Part shown: piece by piece, positions 1-5,789 of the stretch
How the letters are laid out: each line of letters begins with the position of its first letter
Position numbering within the stretch: the first letter of the stretch is position 1
Program-made: the position numbers and the translations under genes
Assembly: GCA_016874895.1 (NCBI GenBank)
Contig: VGSX01000153.1
Coordinates: 1 to 7,969, forward strand
DNA from: Deltaproteobacteria bacterium
GTDB lineage: Bacteria > Desulfobacterota > Desulfobaccia > Desulfobaccales > Desulfobaccaceae
Reading direction: 5' to 3'
Length of the DNA: 7,969 nucleotides
The notes under the pieces: model-generated
Told to the model about the DNA's origin: nothing
What the model saw: the letters and a program-made list of their open reading frames with translations, nothing else
The model's database searches: none

Positions 1-200
1 AACTTGTAACCGGGTTCTATCAATCTAGCGGCAATCATTAATAAAACAAAGGGAGTATGACGATTTTTGCCTAAGGCGTTGGAGATACCGAGCCGGTCGC
101 ACAAGGTTTGGGCCACCCACAAGGCACCGAAGGAGGGACCTTGCTCCAGGGCGGCGGGTATCTTTAAGAAGGCCAGGCCGTCCAACTCACCCTTTAACAT
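1..200 (-). pseudogene. IS1634-like transposase, N-terminal part, cut by window edge
   Basis: Reading the minus strand from an ATG at 198-200 gives 66 open residues to the window edge. The stretch GALWVAQTLCDRLGI, a short basic segment GKNR, then FVLLMIAARLIEPGYK matches the pattern (recognised from memory) of IS1634-type DDE transposases, where a small helical region ending in IARLIDxGS-like residues precedes the catalytic domain. A strong ribosome binding site, AGGAGG, lies about 11 bases before the ATG. Family members normally carry roughly 80-100 further N-terminal residues. The in-frame upstream reading, open to a stop at 294-296, does not resemble that part, so the gene may be N-terminally truncated or simply start late. 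The catalytic DDE residues would lie beyond the window, so activity cannot be judged. The ATG is 26 bases past the toxin gene stop on the same strand. I called it a pseudogene provisionally; it could be an intact short-start gene. Confidence 0.55.
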
Positions 201-226
201 GAATTTTTCAGACCTCCTGGCAATTA

Positions 227-655
227 TCAGCCCTCCAGCACCCGCCAGCGCAAGCCCGGAAACCTGGCATAGTCCCGGTCCAGAGTAATCCATTCACAGC
301 CGGACTCAATGGCCAGGGCGGCAAACCAGGCATCCGGCGCCAGGTTACCCCGGGCATCGGCCTGGAGGCAGAGGCGCCGAAATATCTGCCAGTGCCACGC
401 CTGAGGGCAGATAATCACACAGTGGGGCTGCTCCAGCAGAACCGAGCAAAAATGCAGGGTTTCCGGCAGGTCGCTGGGCGTAACAAAGACCTTGGGATGA
501 GTGGCAATACGGACTACCCCGCTTAATACCTGGGGCGCCATACCGAAATGGGCCTCGCCGTTTACGACACCCTCCAGCCACTCCCGGCAGAGGTCATGAA
601 ACCTGGTATCCTGCCGGAAGGCCTGCACCAGGATATTGACATCGGGAAGCATCAT
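227..655 (-). CDS. vapC: VapC-family PIN-domain ribonuclease toxin
   Basis: This 142-residue protein is a PIN-domain toxin, expected to be a metal-dependent RNase that cleaves RNA when not bound by its antitoxin. Visible signature residues are Asp5 in LPDVNIL at the N-terminus, the ATHPKVF segment near 51-57 typical of one VapC subgroup, Asp108 in PDAWFAALA, and Asp126/Asp128 in TLDRDYARF. The second acidic residue found in many PIN domains would fall in VLSGVVR (43-49), where a small residue sits instead. From memory this also occurs in a VapC subfamily, so it does not prove inactivity. Length is normal for the family. The ATG at 653-655 overlaps the antitoxin stop as ATGA, so the pair should be translationally coupled, and a GGAGGAG sequence about 14 bases upstream lies inside the antitoxin gene. 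The assignment as the toxin of a VapBC pair is confident; the target RNA is unknown. Confidence 0.9.
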   Translation of the reverse strand: MMLPDVNILVQAFRQDTRFHDLCREWLEGVVNGEAHFGMAPQVLSGVVRIATHPKVFVTPSDLPETLHFCSVLLEQPHCVIICPQAWHWQIFRRLCLQADARGNLAPDAWFAALAIESGCEWITLDRDYARFPGLRWRVLEG

Positions 656-888
656 GGGGCGCTCATAATCTCCTCCAGGTCGGACGACCTGTTGAGATCC
701 ACTCCCGGGAGCACCCCGCCGGTTGCTTGTGACAGCGGCAACTTGATGGGAGGCCGCTTATCTTTGGGCCTGGACAGGAGAATAGTCAGGCCCTCTTCGA
801 TGAGGGAGGTCAGAGTGCGCCCTTCGGCGGCCGCCCGGGCCTTGGCCTGTTCCAGGAGATGGTCATTTATCCTGATGGTCGTTCGCAT
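652..888 (-). CDS. vapB: VapB-like ribbon-helix-helix antitoxin
   Basis: This 78-residue protein precedes and overlaps the PIN toxin gene by 4 bases, the standard antitoxin-first order. The N-terminus, MRTTIRINDHLLEQAKARAAAEGRTLTSLIEEGL, has the ribbon-helix-helix pattern of one basic/hydrophobic strand (residues 2-7) followed by two helices, so it should dimerise and bind DNA. The C-terminal half (about 40-78) is Pro/Gly-rich and probably disordered, as expected for the segment that wraps around and inhibits the toxin. The start is the ATG at 886-888. There is no ribosome binding site in front of it, and the candidate promoter at 896-924 would put the transcript start within a few bases of the ATG, suggesting a leaderless mRNA. 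Autoregulation through the three ATCAAT repeats just upstream is inferred, not shown. Confidence 0.85.
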   Translation of the reverse strand: MRTTIRINDHLLEQAKARAAAEGRTLTSLIEEGLTILLSRPKDKRPPIKLPLSQATGGVLPGVDLNRSSDLEEIMSAP

Positions 889-890
889 AC

Positions 891-924
891 ATCAATGAAT
901 ATCAATATTACATCAATATGTCAA
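891..924 (-). promoter_or_regulatory. Promoter and triple-repeat operator candidate of the vapBC pair
   Basis: On the minus strand TTGACA (919-924), a 17-base spacer and TATTCA (896-901) form a good sigma-70-like promoter ending about 7 bases before the antitoxin ATG. Three copies of ATCAAT on the plus strand (891-896, 901-906, 912-917), spaced about one helical turn apart, overlap the -10 and spacer. Phased hexamer repeats across a promoter are what a ribbon-helix-helix antitoxin typically binds for autorepression. Sequence is seen; function is inferred. Confidence 0.55.
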
Positions 925-1047
925 GGGAATATGCCTCACATTATCATGGCTCCATTCGCACCTGATAAAATCTAAAAATCTGGATATTTTCCCGATAATC
1001 TGTTTTTATCTTATGGTAGCGTGAGATGCTCCTTTGGTAAATATTAG

Positions 1048-1317
1048 GCTTATCAAGCACATATAAACCTTGACATCGAGTGTTTGATGTTTTATCATCA
1101 AATTAACAAAGGGCTCTCAGGCCTGCCTCTTGAGGAGTTAACCTTGCGGACAACAGTCGATAATACCGATGCGATCATCACCCATGCTCAGATAACCGAC
1201 GCCTACTTGCTGGGGCTGGCCGTTCATAAAAAAGGCAAACTGGCAACGCTTGACCAGCGTATTCCCTCCCAGGCTGTGCGTGACGGCCGCCAAGCCCTTG
1301 AATTGATCCTTCCCTAA
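1048..1317 (+). pseudogene. 3' remnant of a second PIN-domain toxin gene
   Basis: The frame is open from 1048 (after a TAG at 1045-1047) to a TAA at 1315-1317. The possible starts are TTG at 1084 and ATG at 1087, which would give about 77 residues. The C-terminal stretch ITDAYLLGLAVHKKGKLATLDQR is a clear VapC-type PIN C-terminus: the Asp of TDAY and the Asp of TLDQR are the third and fourth acidic positions. The N-terminal half carrying the first catalytic Asp and the core strand is absent, and nothing upstream in any frame restores it, so the product should not be an active nuclease. No antitoxin gene precedes it. Its stop codon sits exactly where the opposing ABC-exporter remnant ends, so 1315-1318 looks like a rearrangement junction. 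This is a separate lineage from the intact toxin at 227-655, because the C-terminal sequences differ. Confidence 0.7.
1070..1098 (+). promoter_or_regulatory. Near-consensus sigma-70 promoter-like sequence
   Basis: TTGACA (1070-1075), 17 bases, then TATCAT (1093-1098). It lies inside the 5' end of the PIN-toxin remnant and points into it, so a transcript would begin near 1105. It may be a chance match or a promoter brought in when the gene was truncated. Confidence 0.3.
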
Positions 1318-1570
1318 TCGCCTCGTGTATTTCTGCGGCCCGGGCTGCGGCCTCGATTTTTCCGTCCGTGGCGTCCGGATGCCCCAGCCGCAAATTTTCC
1401 CGGATCGAGAGATTGAAAATGATAAACTTGAAACAGATGGGCAGGGCTACCTTGAAAAGGGCCTCGAAAATCAAGGCGAACAGGATTATCGCCAGCAGGA
1501 AGGGACAGTTGGCGAAATACGGCCAGAGCCGCCGTCTGAGGATGAGGATTACCTGAATCGTCTTGATAAC
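1316..1570 (-). pseudogene. ABC exporter remnant with large internal deletion
   Basis: Read on the minus strand, this segment begins with LRRRLWPYF followed by a hydrophobic helix (LLAIILFALIFEALFKVALPICFKFII), which resembles the first transmembrane helix of MsbA-type or type I secretion ABC exporters. It then passes directly into SIRENLRLGHPDATDGKIEAAARAAEIHEAI. That matches the nucleotide-binding-domain segment between the Q-loop and the signature motif (IRENIRLGxPDAT...AARAAxxHEFI). In an intact exporter roughly 350-400 residues, including five membrane helices, the Walker A motif and the Q-loop, separate these parts, so an in-frame internal deletion joins them near 1414-1420. The gene also lacks a start codon and breaks off before the signature and Walker B motifs, at the stop of the PIN remnant. 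It is certainly non-functional as a transporter. The original substrate cannot be told. Confidence 0.65.
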
Positions 1571-1604
1571 AAAAAAGCAGGGTCTTCCCGAACCCTGCTT
1601 TTTT
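1571..1604. terminator. Strong bidirectional intrinsic terminator
   Basis: A perfect 13-bp stem (1571-1583 with 1592-1604) encloses an 8-base loop. The core GCAGGGT/ACCCTGC is flanked by six A on one side and six T on the other, so it has a U-tract on either strand. It lies 74 bases beyond the mogA stop and would end transcripts of the MOSC-mogA pair. Confidence 0.9.
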
Positions 1605-1630
1605 ACTGCATCCCGCAAGCGTGACTTCCT

Positions 1631-1655
1631 GGTTCCCACGTTGTCCTTGGGAACC
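1631..1655. repeat. Dispersed palindromic repeat, copy 1 (GTTCCCA...TGGGAAC)
   Basis: GGTTCCCA (1631-1638) pairs with TGGGAACC (1648-1655). The 23-base core matches the palindrome at 5303-5325 at 21 positions. This type of GTTCCCAAG/CTTGGGAAC palindrome is a recurrent extragenic element in many environmental bacterial genomes, by my recollection. Here it sits between the mogA stop and the terminator. Confidence 0.65.
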
Positions 1656-1677
1656 GGGAGGAAATCCCCATATCCCG

Positions 1678-2169
1678 TTACCCCGCCCCGCATTCCGCCT
1701 CACTGCCCTTGATCTTTTCCAAGGCGTGGGGCAGGGCCGGAAGCACCGCCTCCAGGTTTTCCCGGGCTCCTTTGGGGCTGCCCGGCAGATTGATGATCAG
1801 GGTCTGCCCTCTCGTTCCGGCCACGGCCCGGGAGAGCATGGCGTGGGGGGTCTTGGCCAGGCTGGCGGCCCGCATGGCCTCGGCCATACCGGGGATTTTC
1901 CGGTGCAGTGCCGCCATCGTGGCCTCCGGGGTCACGTCCCGGGGGGTCAGGCCGGTGCCACCGGTAGTCAGGATAAGGTCCAGGCGTTCCCGGTCCGACC
2001 AGGCCACCAACCGGGCCGTAATGGTCTCCTGGGCATCCGGGACCATTTCATAGCGCTCCACCCGGAAGGTGCCGGGGGGCAGAACTTTTTTGATTTCCGC
2101 GGCGCTGGCGTCCTGGCGTTCTCCCTGGGAGCCCTTATCGCTGCAGGTCAGAATTCCCACCCGCCACAT
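1678..2169 (-). CDS. mogA: MogA/MoaB-family molybdopterin adenylyltransferase
   Basis: This 163-residue cytosolic protein belongs to the MogA/MoaB family, which adenylylates molybdopterin with Mg-ATP before metal insertion. Members in tungsten users serve the tungsten cofactor equally. The start MWRVGILTCSDKGSQGER is the family N-terminus, TTGGTG (68-73) with Asp78 in TPRDVTPEA is the nucleotide-binding loop, and PGSPKGARE (129-137) is the conserved C-terminal motif. All key positions are present and the length (about 160-170) is standard. The ATG at 2167-2169 has GAGGTC a few bases upstream. It lies inside the 3' end of the MOSC gene (35-base overlap), implying translational coupling. The transcript probably ends at the hairpin 74 bases downstream. 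MogA versus MoaB naming cannot be decided from sequence alone. Confidence 0.93.
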   Translation of the reverse strand: MWRVGILTCSDKGSQGERQDASAAEIKKVLPPGTFRVERYEMVPDAQETITARLVAWSDRERLDLILTTGGTGLTPRDVTPEATMAALHRKIPGMAEAMRAASLAKTPHAMLSRAVAGTRGQTLIINLPGSPKGARENLEAVLPALPHALEKIKGSEAECGAG

Positions 2170-2620
2170 CTATGACCTCGATGTCATCTTGGGGCCGCAC
2201 CCGGCCGCCCCGGATTACCCGGGCAAAAATCCCCTCCCGGGGCATGACGCAGTCCCCCACCTGCTGCTTGATGGCGCAACCGTGATGGCAGGCCTTGCCG
2301 ATCTGGGTGACCTCCAACTCCACCTCTTGGCCGAGGCGCAGCCGGGTCCCCACCGGCAGGTGGGGAATATCTATCCCCCGGGTGGTGACGTTTTCCGCAA
2401 AATCGCCCGGCTTAAGGTCCAGCCCCTGCTGCCGCATCTTGTCGATGCTCTCCTCAGCCAGGAGGCTCACCTGCCGGTGCCAGTCCCCGGCATGGGCATC
2501 CCCCTCCAGGCCGTATTCCACCACGAATTCGGCCTCAGGGACATTGTCTTTTTTTACCCCTTTGGTGGCGCTCACCGACACCGCCACGATCCGGCCTCTG
2601 GGGGTTAGCAGTCCTGTCAT
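2135..2620 (-). CDS. MOSC domain protein (molybdenum cofactor sulfurase C-terminal-like)
   Basis: The protein has 161 residues and is essentially one MOSC domain, the fold found at the C-terminus of molybdenum cofactor sulfurases, thought to handle Moco or sulfur/metal transfer. Visible features are an N-terminal strand IVAVSVSATKG, GLEGDAHAG (38-46), GDFAENVTTRGIDI (72-85) and VTQIGKACHHGCAIK (104-118) with Cys111, the conserved MOSC cysteine, plus Cys115 and Cys124. Stand-alone MOSC proteins of this size are common and often accompany or are fused to MogA/MoaB; here the next gene overlaps by 35 bases. I chose the ATG at 2618-2620 with GGAG just upstream; a TTG at 2630-2632 would add four residues. 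Its exact reaction is unproven in the family. Confidence 0.9.
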   Translation of the reverse strand: MTGLLTPRGRIVAVSVSATKGVKKDNVPEAEFVVEYGLEGDAHAGDWHRQVSLLAEESIDKMRQQGLDLKPGDFAENVTTRGIDIPHLPVGTRLRLGQEVELEVTQIGKACHHGCAIKQQVGDCVMPREGIFARVIRGGRVRPQDDIEVIDVAGGNSDLQR

Positions 2621-2651
2621 CCTGCTCCGCAAATTTCCAGGTTATCAGTAA

Positions 2652-2681
2652 AAAGCTGAATGCTGATAGCTGAACGCCTAC
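2652..2681. repeat. Left arm of inverted repeat flanking the EF-G-like gene
   Basis: These 30 bases match the reverse complement of 4791-4820 with one mismatch, including 21 identical bases in a row (2661-2681). The sequence is built of heptamers of the form GCTGANN. It occupies the gap between the MOSC start (2620) and the EF-G-like gene stop (2684). Confidence 0.85.
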
Positions 2682-2683
2682 TT

Positions 2684-4759
2684 TTATTCTTTTTCCCTCT
2701 CAGCCTTTAACTGAACTATGACCTTTTCAGCCAAAGCCGGTGGCACCTCTTCATAATGGGAAAATTCCATCTCAAAGGTGCCCCGGCCCCCGGTCTTGGA
2801 GGTCAGGTCCGGCTGATAGTGTTGCACTTCCGAGAGAGGCACATTGGCCGTGATAATCTGCAGGCTGCCCTCGGCGTCCACCCCCAGCACCCGGCCCCGG
2901 CGGCCGTTGAGGTCGCCGATGATGTCGCCCATGAAATCTTCCGGCACGGTGACCTTCATCTGCATGATGGGCTCCAGCAGGGTGGGCTGGCAGGCCATGA
3001 AACCCTTCTTGAAACCCATGGAGCCGGCAATCTTGAAGGCCATTTCCGAGGAGTCCACTTCATGGAAGGAGCCGTCGTAGAGGGTGATCTTGACATCCAC
3101 CACCGGGCAGCCGGCCAGCTCCCCTTCCAGCATGGCCTCCACGATGCCCTTTTCCACCGCCGGGATATACTGTTTGGGGATGACCCCGCCCACGATCTTG
3201 TCCACAAATTCAAAGCCGCCGCCCCGGGGCAGGGGTTCGATTTCCAGCCAGGTATCGCCGTACTGGCCCCGGCCGCCGGACTGGCGCTTGTATTTGCCCT
3301 GCACCTTGGTGCGCCCCTTGATGGTTTCCCGATAGGGCACCTTCGGGGTTTTCAGATTGACTTCCACCCCGAATTTACGCTTCAGCTTTTCCACCGTGGC
3401 TTCAATGTGCACCTGCCCCATGCCGGAAAGCAGAATTTCCTTGGTTTCCGCGTTCCGGGCCGAGGCCAGCGACGGATCTTCCTCTATCAAGCGGGAGATA
3501 GAGGAAAATACCTTGTCCTCATCCCCCCGGCTCTTGGGTTCCACCGCGAAGTTGACCACTGTCTTGGGGGGGGCCGGGGCAGGCAGGATCAGGGGTTTAT
3601 TCTCCTCGCAGAGAGTTTCGCCGGTCACCGTGTCCTTGAGTTTGGCCACCGCCGCGAACATGCCGGGCCCGGCGCTTTCCATGGCTTTCTGGTTCTTGCC
3701 TTCGGGCAGGAAAAGCTGGCCGAAGCGCTCCGAGGTTTCTTTGTTGGCGTTCCAGAAGGAGGAATCGGCTTTTACGGTCCCGGAATAAATCCTAAAAATA
3801 CTTAAGCGGCCGGCATAGGGGTCGGCTACGGTTTTAAAGACATAGGCGCAGAGGGGACCGTCCGGGTCCGGGGCCAGGCTGACCTCGGCCTTGGTCTTGG
3901 GATCGATGCCCGTCACCACGCCCCGGTCAGCGGGGGAGGGCAGATAGGCATTGAGGGCGTCCATGAGCAGGGCGGCGCCCATGTTTTGGGTGGCCGCGCC
4001 GCACACTACCGGCACAAAACTCCCGGCCAGGGTCCCGGTCCGCAACCCCTGGAGAATCTCCTCCTGGCTTAATTGCCCTTCCTCCAGGAATTTTTCGATG
4101 AGGGCGTCATCGGACTCCGCCGCAAAGTTCAGTAAATCGCTGCGCTGGGCTTCGGCCTCGTCCTTTAAATCGGCGGGAATCTCTATTTCGGTAATTTTCC
4201 CGCCCTCGAAGCTGTAGGCCTTGAAAGCCACCAGGTCCACCACACCTTTAAAATCGGCTTCCTGGCCGATGGGTAGCTGCAGCAGTACCGGCTTGGCTTT
4301 GAGAATGTCCTTGATTCCCTGGACCGCTTTGCTGAAATCGGCCCGCTCCCGCTCCATCTTGTTGACGAAGATCAGGCGCGGCAGGCTGTATTTGTCAGCA
4401 TAGGACCACACTTTTTCGGTCCCGACTTTTACCCCGTCCACGGCGTCAATGATCACCACGGCGCTGTCCGCGACCTGCAGGGCGGCCCGCGTCTCGGCCA
4501 GAAAATTGTCATCCCCCGGGGTATCCACGAAGTGAACGGCGTGTTTCTTCCAATCGAAATGGTGGCAGGCCGCAGCAATGGAAATATGGCGTTTCACCTC
4601 TTCCGCCTCAAAATCCAGGATTGAACTGCCGTCATCCACTCTGCCCAACCTGGTGGTGGCTTTTGCCGTAAACAGCATTGCCTCGGCCACCGAGGTTTTG
4701 CCCGCGCCGCTGTGGCCGATCAAGGCCATATTGCGGAGATGATCAAGTTTACCAGCCAT
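2684..4759 (-). CDS. fusA: Elongation factor G-like translational GTPase (divergent paralogue)
   Basis: This 691-residue protein has the full EF-G layout. It has a G domain (about 1-280), domain II (about 300-390), domain III (about 398-475), domain IV (about 476-600, with FHEVDSSEMAFKIAG) and domain V (about 600-680). The P-loop is GHSGAGKT (15-22), G3 is DTPG (79-82) and G4 is NKME (133-136). Three features depart from canonical EF-G. The switch I RGITI is RHISI (57-61), the catalytic His after DTPG is Asp83, and the base-specifying Asp of NKxD is Glu136. Similar changes occur, as I recall, in EF-G-like paralogues of Deltaproteobacteria, so this is probably not the housekeeping FusA. No ribosomal-protein or tuf genes are near. 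GAGGGGG lies about 7 bases before the ATG. A role in translocation, recycling or stress translation cannot be chosen from sequence. Confidence 0.85.
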   Translation of the reverse strand: MAGKLDHLRNMALIGHSGAGKTSVAEAMLFTAKATTRLGRVDDGSSILDFEAEEVKRHISIAAACHHFDWKKHAVHFVDTPGDDNFLAETRAALQVADSAVVIIDAVDGVKVGTEKVWSYADKYSLPRLIFVNKMERERADFSKAVQGIKDILKAKPVLLQLPIGQEADFKGVVDLVAFKAYSFEGGKITEIEIPADLKDEAEAQRSDLLNFAAESDDALIEKFLEEGQLSQEEILQGLRTGTLAGSFVPVVCGAATQNMGAALLMDALNAYLPSPADRGVVTGIDPKTKAEVSLAPDPDGPLCAYVFKTVADPYAGRLSIFRIYSGTVKADSSFWNANKETSERFGQLFLPEGKNQKAMESAGPGMFAAVAKLKDTVTGETLCEENKPLILPAPAPPKTVVNFAVEPKSRGDEDKVFSSISRLIEEDPSLASARNAETKEILLSGMGQVHIEATVEKLKRKFGVEVNLKTPKVPYRETIKGRTKVQGKYKRQSGGRGQYGDTWLEIEPLPRGGGFEFVDKIVGGVIPKQYIPAVEKGIVEAMLEGELAGCPVVDVKITLYDGSFHEVDSSEMAFKIAGSMGFKKGFMACQPTLLEPIMQMKVTVPEDFMGDIIGDLNGRRGRVLGVDAEGSLQIITANVPLSEVQHYQPDLTSKTGGRGTFEMEFSHYEEVPPALAEKVIVQLKAEREKE

Positions 4760-4790
4760 GCAGGTCCCCCTCTTCCGGATTAATGATACT

Positions 4791-4820
4791 GTAGGCGTTC
4801 AGCTATCAGCAATCAGCTTT
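4791..4820. repeat. Right arm of inverted repeat flanking the EF-G-like gene
   Basis: Reverse complement of 2652-2681 with one mismatch, 31 bases upstream of the EF-G-like start codon. It continues as TCAGC heptamers to 4824 and also pairs, less perfectly, with 4903-4934. Confidence 0.85.
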
Positions 4821-4902
4821 CAGCAAAAACAATGGGTTAAGAAAACTAAACGAGAAACCAGCGTTCTGCCATCTTAGAATAACTATTTGAATTTAAAGCA
4901 TT

Positions 4903-4934
4903 AGCTGACGGCTGAAAGCTGACCGCTGAACGCT
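4903..4934. repeat. Third heptameric GCTGANN repeat element
   Basis: Four GCTGANN units, inverted relative to 4794-4824, end in GCTGAACGCT. The two elements could form an imperfect stem of about 30 bp around a loop of about 80 bases that has no gene. Confidence 0.65.
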
Positions 4935-5360
4935 TACATGATACTTAACTTGTCAGAATGTTTATTTTAACCATAGCGCCAACAAAAACACAAGGGGGAA
5001 AGAAATTTTTGTGAATCTTGGCACATTCCCCGGCCACCCCTTGGCGAATTCGGTTTTTTGTCTTAATGTAAGAGAAAGTTATATACCTTGAAAAATGGAA
5101 GGCCGAAAGCATTATATGGTCCTTTGCGGCCTCTGTGCCTCTGCGGTGAACAATAAAACCGCCTAGAGCCAGAGGAAGCAGATTTTTCCATTCCTTTTTC
5201 CGTTCCAGGCCATTCTGGACACAGGGACAATTCTAATGTTATTAGTGGGTTAAGATCATTCACTTCGTGCGGGATGACCCAAATAGCCATTTTTATTCTC
5301 TCGTTCCCAAGTTGTACTTGGGAACGTATAAACCTTATCAGACCCAGAGGTTAAATTTCC
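4935..5360. other. Gene-free intergenic mosaic of dispersed repeats
   Basis: With the repeats at 4791-4934, this completes a 600-base stretch without a convincing gene between the EF-G-like start and the His-rich gene. Besides the palindrome at 5302-5326 it holds a stretch at 5122-5150 (TTGCGGCCTCTGTGCCTCTG and following). On the other strand this reads as CAGAGGCACAGAGG, a motif I recall as a recurrent extragenic sequence in many environmental genomes. It also holds TTCACTTCGTGCGGGATGAC around 5258-5277, resembling another common repeat type. No tRNA, small-RNA signature or convincing promoter was seen in the rest. Confidence 0.5.
5302..5326. repeat. Dispersed palindromic repeat, copy 2 (CGTTCCCAAG...CTTGGGAACG)
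   Basis: A perfect 10-bp stem (5302-5311 with 5317-5326) around a 5-base loop, related to the copy at 1631-1655. It ends 34 bases before the start of the His-rich protein gene and, if transcribed, would form a hairpin in the leader. Confidence 0.8.
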
Positions 5361-5777
5361 ATGACTCAAAATCCCAAAGTCGAAGTCGTCGTCTATGACG
5401 CCCCCACCCTGGCCACGCCGAGCGGCTCCGGGTGCGGCTGCGGCTGCGGCGGGCACGGTCACAGCCATGATCATGGCCACGGTCATGATCATACTCACGC
5501 CGAGGTGGATCCCCTGGAGAGGATCAGCATGGCCATGCAGACCCAGGCCCTGGCCCTGACCCTGGAAAAGGCCTTTCCGGGCCGGGTGTCGGTGGAATAT
5601 ATTAATGTCCTGCAGGATCCCCGGGGGCCCAAACTCCCCCAAACCGCGCTCCTGTGCTCCCTCACCTATCCCCCGCCCCTGGTTTATATCAACGGTCAGG
5701 GCCGCTTTGCCGGCTCCCTGCCGGTGGAGCGCATCCGGGAGGAGATTGCCCGGCACCTGGCCGTAACTACGCATTGA
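5361..5777 (+). CDS. Small thioredoxin-fold-like protein with Cys/His-rich metal-binding-like insert
   Basis: I do not recognise a named family with certainty. The 138-residue protein starts with a short strand (VEVVVYDAP, 7-14), then a low-complexity insert: Cys25, Cys27, Cys29 alternate with Gly, followed by eight His at every second position from 32 to 46. The remainder alternates helix and strand: helix 51-71, strand RVSVEYINVL (75-84), then YPPPLVYINGQGRFAGSLPVERIREEIARHL. This layout, including the Pro-rich turn before a strand and G-x-x-x-G-x-L, resembles thioredoxin-like proteins of the YuzD/DUF1462 type, in which the insert position would hold the CxxC. The insert should bind Ni, Zn or a similar metal (inference); storage, delivery or redox roles are all possible. 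There is no signal peptide. AGAGG lies about 11 bases before the ATG. The next gene follows in the same frame after the TGA. Confidence 0.75.
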   Translation: MTQNPKVEVVVYDAPTLATPSGSGCGCGCGGHGHSHDHGHGHDHTHAEVDPLERISMAMQTQALALTLEKAFPGRVSVEYINVLQDPRGPKLPQTALLCSLTYPPPLVYINGQGRFAGSLPVERIREEIARHLAVTTH

Positions 5778-5789
5778 GATCGGTTTTCT

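Noticed and set aside
67..288. 73-codon plus-strand frame at the left edge
   Set aside because: It overlaps the transposase-like frame and the 3' end of the PIN toxin on the other strand and has no family resemblance.
1368..1556. Arg/Lys-rich 62-codon plus-strand frame
   Set aside because: It is the complement of the ABC-exporter remnant, whose match is specific; the basic composition is a by-product.
2756..3805. 349-codon open frame on the plus strand opposite the EF-G-like gene
   Set aside because: It is antisense to well-conserved EF-G domains, is rich in His/Gly/Pro as expected from GC-rich complement reading, and resembles no protein I know.
4791..4934. CRISPR-like array from the repeated GCTGA units
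   Set aside because: The units are contiguous 7-mers with no spacers, and they appear in inverted blocks, so they are dispersed heptameric repeats.
5063..5290. 75-codon minus-strand open frame in the intergenic region
   Set aside because: It is made of the dispersed repeat sequences (the CAGAGG-type and TTCGTGCGGGATGAC stretches) and has no ribosome binding site or recognisable domain.
5256..5774. 172-codon minus-strand frame over the Cys/His protein gene
   Set aside because: Its sequence is the complement of the low-complexity His/Cys codons and it crosses the palindromic repeat; no domain is visible.
5775..5777. TGA as a selenocysteine codon joining the Cys/His protein and the DUF434-type protein
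   Set aside because: The protein before the TGA ends with a natural-looking helix, the residues after it (DRFSL) belong to neither domain, and no obvious SECIS hairpin follows immediately.
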